A stretch of 11,048 nt of DNA. Source: Deltaproteobacteria bacterium (lineage in GTDB: Bacteria > Myxococcota > Myxococcia > Myxococcales > 40CM-4-68-19). Both the position numbers and the translations under genes were made by a program. The notes under the pieces are model-generated. The model was not told where the DNA came from and searched no databases. It was given only the letters and a program-made list of their open reading frames with translations. The stretch spans positions 1 to 11,048 of the forward strand of contig VBLM01000542.1 in NCBI GenBank assembly GCA_005879095.1. The letters are read 5' to 3'. Of the stretch, positions 7,140 through 11,048 are shown one piece after another; the stretch's first letter is position 1; each line of letters starts with the position of its first letter.

Positions 7140-8177
7140 ATGCCCACGTTCCTGGTCACCGGAGGGGCGGGCTTCTTCGGTGGCATCCTCCGGCAGCGCC
7201 TGCTCGATTCGGGCGCTTCCGTGGTGAGCGTCGATCTGCAGCCCGACCAGACCAGGCACGAGAGGCTGACGCACGTCCAGGGCGACATCCGCGATGCCGC
7301 GGTGCTCGACTCGCTGGCGCGGGAGCGGAAGCTCGACGCCGTCTTCCACTGCGCGGCGATCCTCGCCCACGACGTCACCGACGAGAAGTTCCTCTGGAGT
7401 TGCAACGTGGACGGCACCCGCGCGGTGGCGGAGATGGCGAAGCGCCAGGGCGTGCCGAAGTTGATCTTCACTTCCACCAACTGCCTGTGGGCGAAGAACT
7501 TCGGCCGGCCGGTGCGCGAGGACGACGCGCCCGAGCCGGTCGAGATCTACGGCCGCTCGAAGCTGGCCGCCGAGAAGGTCCTCGAGGAGTACCGCGGCGA
7601 CTTCGACTGCGTGATCCTGCGCACGCCGACGATCATGGACGCGGGCCGGCTGGGCCTGCTCGCCATCCTCTTCGAGTTCATCGCCGAAGGCCGCAAGGTG
7701 TGGGTGGTCGGAAGCGGCGCGCATCGCTACCAGTTCATCTACGCGCAGGACCTCGCTTCCGCCTGCATCGCCGCGCTCGACTACCGCGGCTGGGCAGTCT
7801 TCAACGTCGGCTCCGACGACGTCAAGACCACGCGTGAGGTCTACGACGCGGTGATCGCGCGCGCCGGCACCGCGGCCCGCGTGGCATCCCTGCCCAAGGC
7901 GCCCGCCATCCTCGCCATGAAGCTCGCCCACGCGCTCGGCATCTCGCCGCTGGGGCCGTACCAGTACCGGATGATCGCCGAGGACTTCGTCTTCGACACC
8001 TCGCGCATCAAGGGCGCGCTGGCCTGGAAGCCGACGCTCTCCAACGAGGAAATGCTCTTCCGCGCCTACGACTATTACCGCGCCAACCAGTCAGAGATCG
8101 GCTCGCGTACGGCGGTGTCGGCGCACAAGCGGGCGGCGCCGATGGGCATCATCCGCCTGCTCAAATGGATCTCGTGA
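7140..8177 (+). CDS. NAD-dependent epimerase/dehydratase, extended SDR family
   Basis: A cytoplasmic nucleotide-sugar-type enzyme of 345 residues. The Rossmann glycine motif TGGAGFFG has G8, G11 and G14. D32 ends the second strand (VVSVD), which favours NAD(H) over NADP(H), and GDIRD (48-52) contacts the adenine. The catalytic set is S112/T113 in FTSTN and Y137/K141 in YGRSK. RTPTIMDAG (about 161-169) is the substrate-loop start. FNVGSDD and the later TSRIKGALAWKPTLSNEE segment are typical of epimerase C-terminal domains. Family reactions include 4-epimerisation and 4,6-dehydration of NDP-sugars, and some members act on lipid-linked sugars; the substrate here is open. After the fold ends near residue 315 a basic tail finishes with IIRLLKWIS, which may touch the membrane. 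The gene lies between two membrane transferases, 11 bases after one and overlapping the other by 13. The family call is secure. Confidence 0.92.
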   Translation: MPTFLVTGGAGFFGGILRQRLLDSGASVVSVDLQPDQTRHERLTHVQGDIRDAAVLDSLARERKLDAVFHCAAILAHDVTDEKFLWSCNVDGTRAVAEMAKRQGVPKLIFTSTNCLWAKNFGRPVREDDAPEPVEIYGRSKLAAEKVLEEYRGDFDCVILRTPTIMDAGRLGLLAILFEFIAEGRKVWVVGSGAHRYQFIYAQDLASACIAALDYRGWAVFNVGSDDVKTTREVYDAVIARAGTAARVASLPKAPAILAMKLAHALGISPLGPYQYRMIAEDFVFDTSRIKGALAWKPTLSNEEMLFRAYDYYRANQSEIGSRTAVSAHKRAAPMGIIRLLKWIS

Positions 8178-9603
8178 CGCCGCGGCGCCTCGACGTCTGG
8201 ATCGGGGTGCTGCTCTTCGTCCTCGGATTCGCGCTCTGCGCGATGGTCCTGCTCGGGCGGCGCGACGGCATGGCGCTGGTCCACGACGAAGTGGCCTATC
8301 TCTTCCAGGCCCGGACCTTCGCCGAGGGCCACCTCTACATGCCGTCGCCGCCGCTGCCCGAGTTCTTCGAGGCGGCGCATCTGATCGTGGTGCCGCGGAT
8401 GATGGCCAAGTACTTCCCGGGCCACGCGCTGCTGCTCGCGCCATTCGTGCGGTTCCCCTGGGTCCTGCCGCTGCTCTTGCTCGGCGCGAGCACAACGTTG
8501 ATCTACGTGGCGGCGCGGGTGTCGGGCTTCGGCCAGCTGGCGTCGATGGCCGGGGCCGTGGCGTTCGCCGGATCGGGAATGAATCTGCAGGCGTCTGCGT
8601 CGTATTTTTCCCAGACCGCTTCGACATTCTCTGCGGCGGCGGGACTCGCCTTCGCGGCGCTTCTACGGCAGACCGGCCGTGCGCGCTGGGGGGCGGGCTT
8701 CGGGGCTGCGGCGGGTCTGGCCCTCCTCATCCGGCCGTTCGACGGGCTCGCGCTCGGGGCCGCCGGCGTCGCCATGCCGCGTGCGTGGAACCGGCGGACG
8801 CTGGCCCCCGCCGCGGGGACGTTCATCGTCTGCGGCTTTTTGCTCCTCGGATTCTGCAAGGCCACCACGGGAAGTTGGACGACGACGCCCTGGTCGGTCT
8901 ATGCGCGCCAGTACACGCCCTGGGACGGTCTCGGCATCGGACCGATCGACGCCCGGCCGCCGGAGCGCGCCTTTCCTCCGCAGCTGCGGCTGATGGAGGC
9001 TGCTTTCCGCGAATCCCGCGAGCACTACACCTGGTCGGTGGTCCCGCTGATGGCCCTGGCCCGATTGAAGGCCCTCCTCGATTACCTTCCCGGCTTCGGC
9101 GCGCTGGCGCTGCTCCTGCTCGGCCTGTGGAGTGGCCGCATGGCGGTGCCGCTCGCATATGCGGCGCTGCTCTTCCTGCTCCAGATGACCTTCCATTTCG
9201 AGAACACCTGGTATCTGCAGGAATTGTGGCCGCCGCTCGCGATCGGCGTCGCTGCCGGCGCGGACCGGCTGATCCGCCTCAGGCAATCGGCGCAACCCCG
9301 GATGCAGCGCCTCGTCTGGACCGGCGTGATCGAGGTCGCGTTTCTCCTGCTCGCCGCCGGCTGCATCCGGGACGTGGCCAAAGTCCAGCCCGTCGCGCTG
9401 TACTTCCTGCGCAACATGCGCGCGGCCGATCGCGCCCTTCAGCCGGCGCGCGACGCTCGCGGCCTCGTTTTCGTCCGGAGCGCGCGAAGGCGCTGCTGGT
9501 CCTCGATCTGGGCCCGCGCAACGCCGAGCTGCGCAAGCTCTTTCCCCATCGGCCGGCGTTCCTGTACGACGCCCGGACCGAAGAGCTGATCAAGCTGCCG
9601 TGA
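8165..9603 (+). pseudogene. Polytopic glycosyltransferase-like membrane protein, fourth of four, frameshifted near the C-terminus
   Basis: The main frame runs from ATG 8165 to about 9478 (438 residues). GTG 8174, forming a GTGA overlap with the epimerase stop, is an alternative start. TM1 (about 11-30) is followed by VHDEVAYLFQARTFAEG (39-55), with D41/E42 as the GT-C-like acidic pair. PSPPLPEFFE and a KYFPGHALLLAP segment come next. About nine hydrophobic stretches run to about residue 410. The tail begins RGLVFVR (432-438). In this frame the sequence then turns into an Arg/Ser/Cys-rich shadow ending at 9589. The neighbouring plus frame instead continues from GAG 9478 with ERAKALLVLDLGPRNAEL and stops at TGA 9603, a sensible C-terminus for this family. 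One base (or 3n+1 bases) is missing. The truncation spares all membrane segments and the acidic loop, so partial activity is conceivable. It could be decay or an assembly error. The 3' end overlaps the kinase by 14 bases. Confidence 0.75.
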
Positions 9604-10836
9604 ACCGCAGCTCGAAGGTCGCGCCGGCGCGATCGGGATTGTTGCGCGCCGAGATCGAGCCGCCGACGCGCTCCATCGTCGCGTGGCAGAGGGCGAGTCC
9701 GAGGCCGGTGCCGGCGCCCGGCGCGGCGGTGGTGACGAACGGCTCGAACAGCCGCGGGAGCACTTCCGGCGCGATGCCCTTGCCGTCGTCCTCGACCTCG
9801 ACCACCACCGCCGCGCCTTCCTGCCGGGCGCCGATTCGCACCCGCTTCGCCCCGGCGCGCGCCGCGTTGGTGAAGAGATTGACCAGCACCTGCACCGCGT
9901 AATGCTCCTCGCCGCGCACCAGCGGCAGATCGGCGGGCAGCGCGATCTCGAAGGTGAGACCTTGCTGTTCGACCGCGGCGCGCGCCAGTCCGACGACGTG
10001 CTGCAACGCGATCGGCCGCAGCTCCACCGGGGACGGCCGCGCCAACTCGAGCAGGTCGCGCAGGATGCGGTCGTCCCCTGCTGCAGCCGCTCCCGCATCA
10101 GCGCGGAGTAGGCGATCAGCGCCGTCACCGGATTGCCCACCTCGTGGGCCACGCCCGCCGCCAGCCGCCCCACGCTCGCCAGCCGCTCGCTGCGCGCCAC
10201 CTCCTCGCGCGCTTCGCGGATCTGCCGATTCGCGCTTTCCAGCGCCTCGATCTGGGCCCGGGTCCGCGCCCGTTCCTCGCGCAGGCGCTGCGCCAGCCGG
10301 TTCACCGCTGCTCCGACCCGGCCCACCGCATCGCCGCCCTCGGGCAGGAGCTGCGGGCCGCCCTGCTCGGCGCCCACCACTTCCAGCGCGGCGTCGATCA
10401 GACCCAGCCGCCGCACCACGCCGCGTTCGAGGAGCGACACCGCCACCACCACCAGCACCGCCACGAAGAGAGTCAGCGTGAGCAGGAGGCGCGCGTCGAG
10501 GGCAGCCAGCTGCTCGCGCACCGGCGAGAGGTCCTCGCGCACCTCGATCGGCTTCTCGCACAGCACCAGCTCTTCGCCGCGGCGCGCGGAGCGCTGGGGG
10601 CAGGCCGAAACCACCGTGCCGCCGGCTGCGCGAGCGACGCGTTCGACACACTGCGGTTCAGGGCACTCGTCGGCGGCCCGCACTGCAGCCGCGAGACGCG
10701 TGCGGGCGTCGGCCACCCGACGGGCATAGAGCGCGTCGCGTACTTGAAGGAGGAGCGCGATCGCCAGCGGCGCGATCGCCACCAGCGCCGCCGCCAGCAC
10801 GATGGCGAAGAGCCGCAGCCGCAGGCCGGCGTTCAT
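9590..10836 (-). pseudogene. Membrane-bound sensor histidine kinase, NtrB/PilS-like, frameshifted inside the dimerisation domain
   Basis: From ATG 10836 the first frame gives TM1 (about 8-30), a periplasmic segment (31-116) with Cys at 58, 63, 79 and 93, TM2 (about 117-136), a HAMP-like linker, a coiled coil (about 180-215) and the DHp helix with phospho-acceptor H231 in VAHEVGNP. The frame is lost at residue 254 (CAG CAG GGG, 10083-10075). Continuing one base shifted, the sequence reads DDRILRDLLELARPSP and then a full ATPase domain: N box NLFTNAARAG, G1 EDDGKGIAPE, F box LFEPFVTTA and G2 GTGLGLA, ending FTAA at 9590. All catalytic boxes survive, but only 31 residues separate H231 from the DLLELARP end of the DHp, against about 46 in E. 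coli NtrB, so helix 2 is short. The ATG overlaps the prepilin peptidase stop as ATGA, indicating translational coupling. It may have partnered the NtrC-type regulator at 1-658. As written it would be non-functional. Confidence 0.85.
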
Positions 10837-11048
10837 CCGAAGAGCCTGCGCACGAGGAAGTCCCAGGCGGCGACGAGGCGATGGCCGGCCAGCAGTTGCT
10901 CGAGCGCGGCAAGCGCCAGAAACGGCCCGTACGGAACCGCATGTTTCGGCGGCACCCAATCCTCGTCCTGCTCGTTCTCCTTCTCCTTCTCGTTTTCCTT
11001 TTCCGGTTCGTTCGCAGCGCGCGGTGCCACCAGCAGCATGACGATCCC
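10833..11048 (-). CDS. pilD: Type IV prepilin peptidase, C-terminal end (partial, N-terminus off the right edge)
   Basis: Only the last 71 codons are in the window, ending at TGA 10835-10833. The visible sequence starts GIVMLLV (end of a membrane helix). It passes through a very charged loop (PEKENEKEKENEQDEDW) and then VPPKHAVPYGPFLALAALEQLLAG, matching the conserved V/IPxGPFLAL start of the last helix of PilD/GspO-type peptidases, and ends DFLVRRLFG. These inner-membrane aspartic proteases cut the leader from type IV pilins and pseudopilins and methylate the new N-terminus. The catalytic aspartates and the zinc-cysteine domain would lie upstream, outside the window, so the call rests on the C-terminal motif. 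It is the upstream gene of an operon with the histidine kinase. Confidence 0.75.
   Translation of the reverse strand, partial: GIVMLLVAPRAANEPEKENEKEKENEQDEDWVPPKHAVPYGPFLALAALEQLLAGHRLVAAWDFLVRRLFG
10960..11008. repeat. Degenerate hexanucleotide-like polypyrimidine/polypurine tract inside pilD
   Basis: The plus strand is almost pure T/C with occasional G, built from imperfect units such as CTCGTT, CTCCTT and TTTTCC. On the coding strand it gives the Glu/Lys/Asn-rich run EKENEKEKENEQ. Imperfect six-base units would change length without shifting the frame, so this loop is probably variable in length between relatives. Confidence 0.5.

Noticed and set aside
9467..9481. Programmed -1 frameshifting at the TTTT run in the fourth transferase
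   Set aside because: The run is not in the X-XXY-YYZ register and I see no strong downstream stimulator. The apparent loss of residues points to a deletion or an error instead.
10071..10083. A simple homopolymer undercall (G5 read as G4) as the full explanation of the kinase frameshift
   Set aside because: It restores the frame but leaves DHp helix 2 about 15 residues too short. It is kept only as a partial alternative.
1..11048. CRISPR array, transposon ends, integrase, tRNA or rRNA genes
   Set aside because: I saw no regularly spaced repeats, terminal inverted repeats, recombinase motifs or RNA-gene-like stretches. Nearly every base is inside a protein gene.

Overview
The window is dense, high-GC coding DNA with almost no intergenic space. 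The NtrC-type regulator, the NtrB-like histidine kinase, the prepilin peptidase and the strong G/C third-position bias fit a myxobacterium-like (Myxococcota / former Deltaproteobacteria) genome. This placement is by gene style only and is not proven. I see no rRNA, tRNA, CRISPR array, insertion sequence or integrase.

Layout. The left edge (1-658, minus) is the N-terminal half of a sigma-54-dependent response regulator. A divergent 86-base gap follows. Next come a plus-strand pair, a UDP-galactopyranose-mutase/HemY-like FAD oxidoreductase (745-2226) and a GT-C type membrane glycosyltransferase (2234-3700). A second GT-C enzyme on the minus strand (3702-5462) has its stop one base from that of the preceding gene. 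A short divergent promoter gap (5463-5520) leads into a plus-strand operon of a third GT-C-like enzyme (5521-7128), an extended-SDR NAD-dependent epimerase/dehydratase (7140-8177) and a fourth GT-C-like enzyme (8165-9603), which is frameshifted near its C-terminus. On the minus strand, converging on it with a 14-base overlap, is a membrane histidine kinase (9590-10836) that is also frameshifted. It is translationally coupled (ATGA) to the C-terminal end of a type IV prepilin peptidase at the right edge (10833-11048).

How it may work together. The middle 8.9 kb looks like a surface-glycan or glycoconjugate cassette. Two soluble sugar-modifying enzymes (one FAD, one NAD) are grouped with four polytopic transferases of the kind that use polyprenyl-phosphate sugars outside the membrane. 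On the minus strand the gene order is prepilin peptidase, histidine kinase, [cassette], response regulator. A kinase and an NtrC-type regulator therefore flank the cassette in the same direction, as if it had been inserted between partners.

The most notable anomalies are two lesions only 600 bases apart. Each changes the frame by one base, and each seems also to remove about 15-20 residues compared with the family pattern. They mean either real decay or a local assembly fault.
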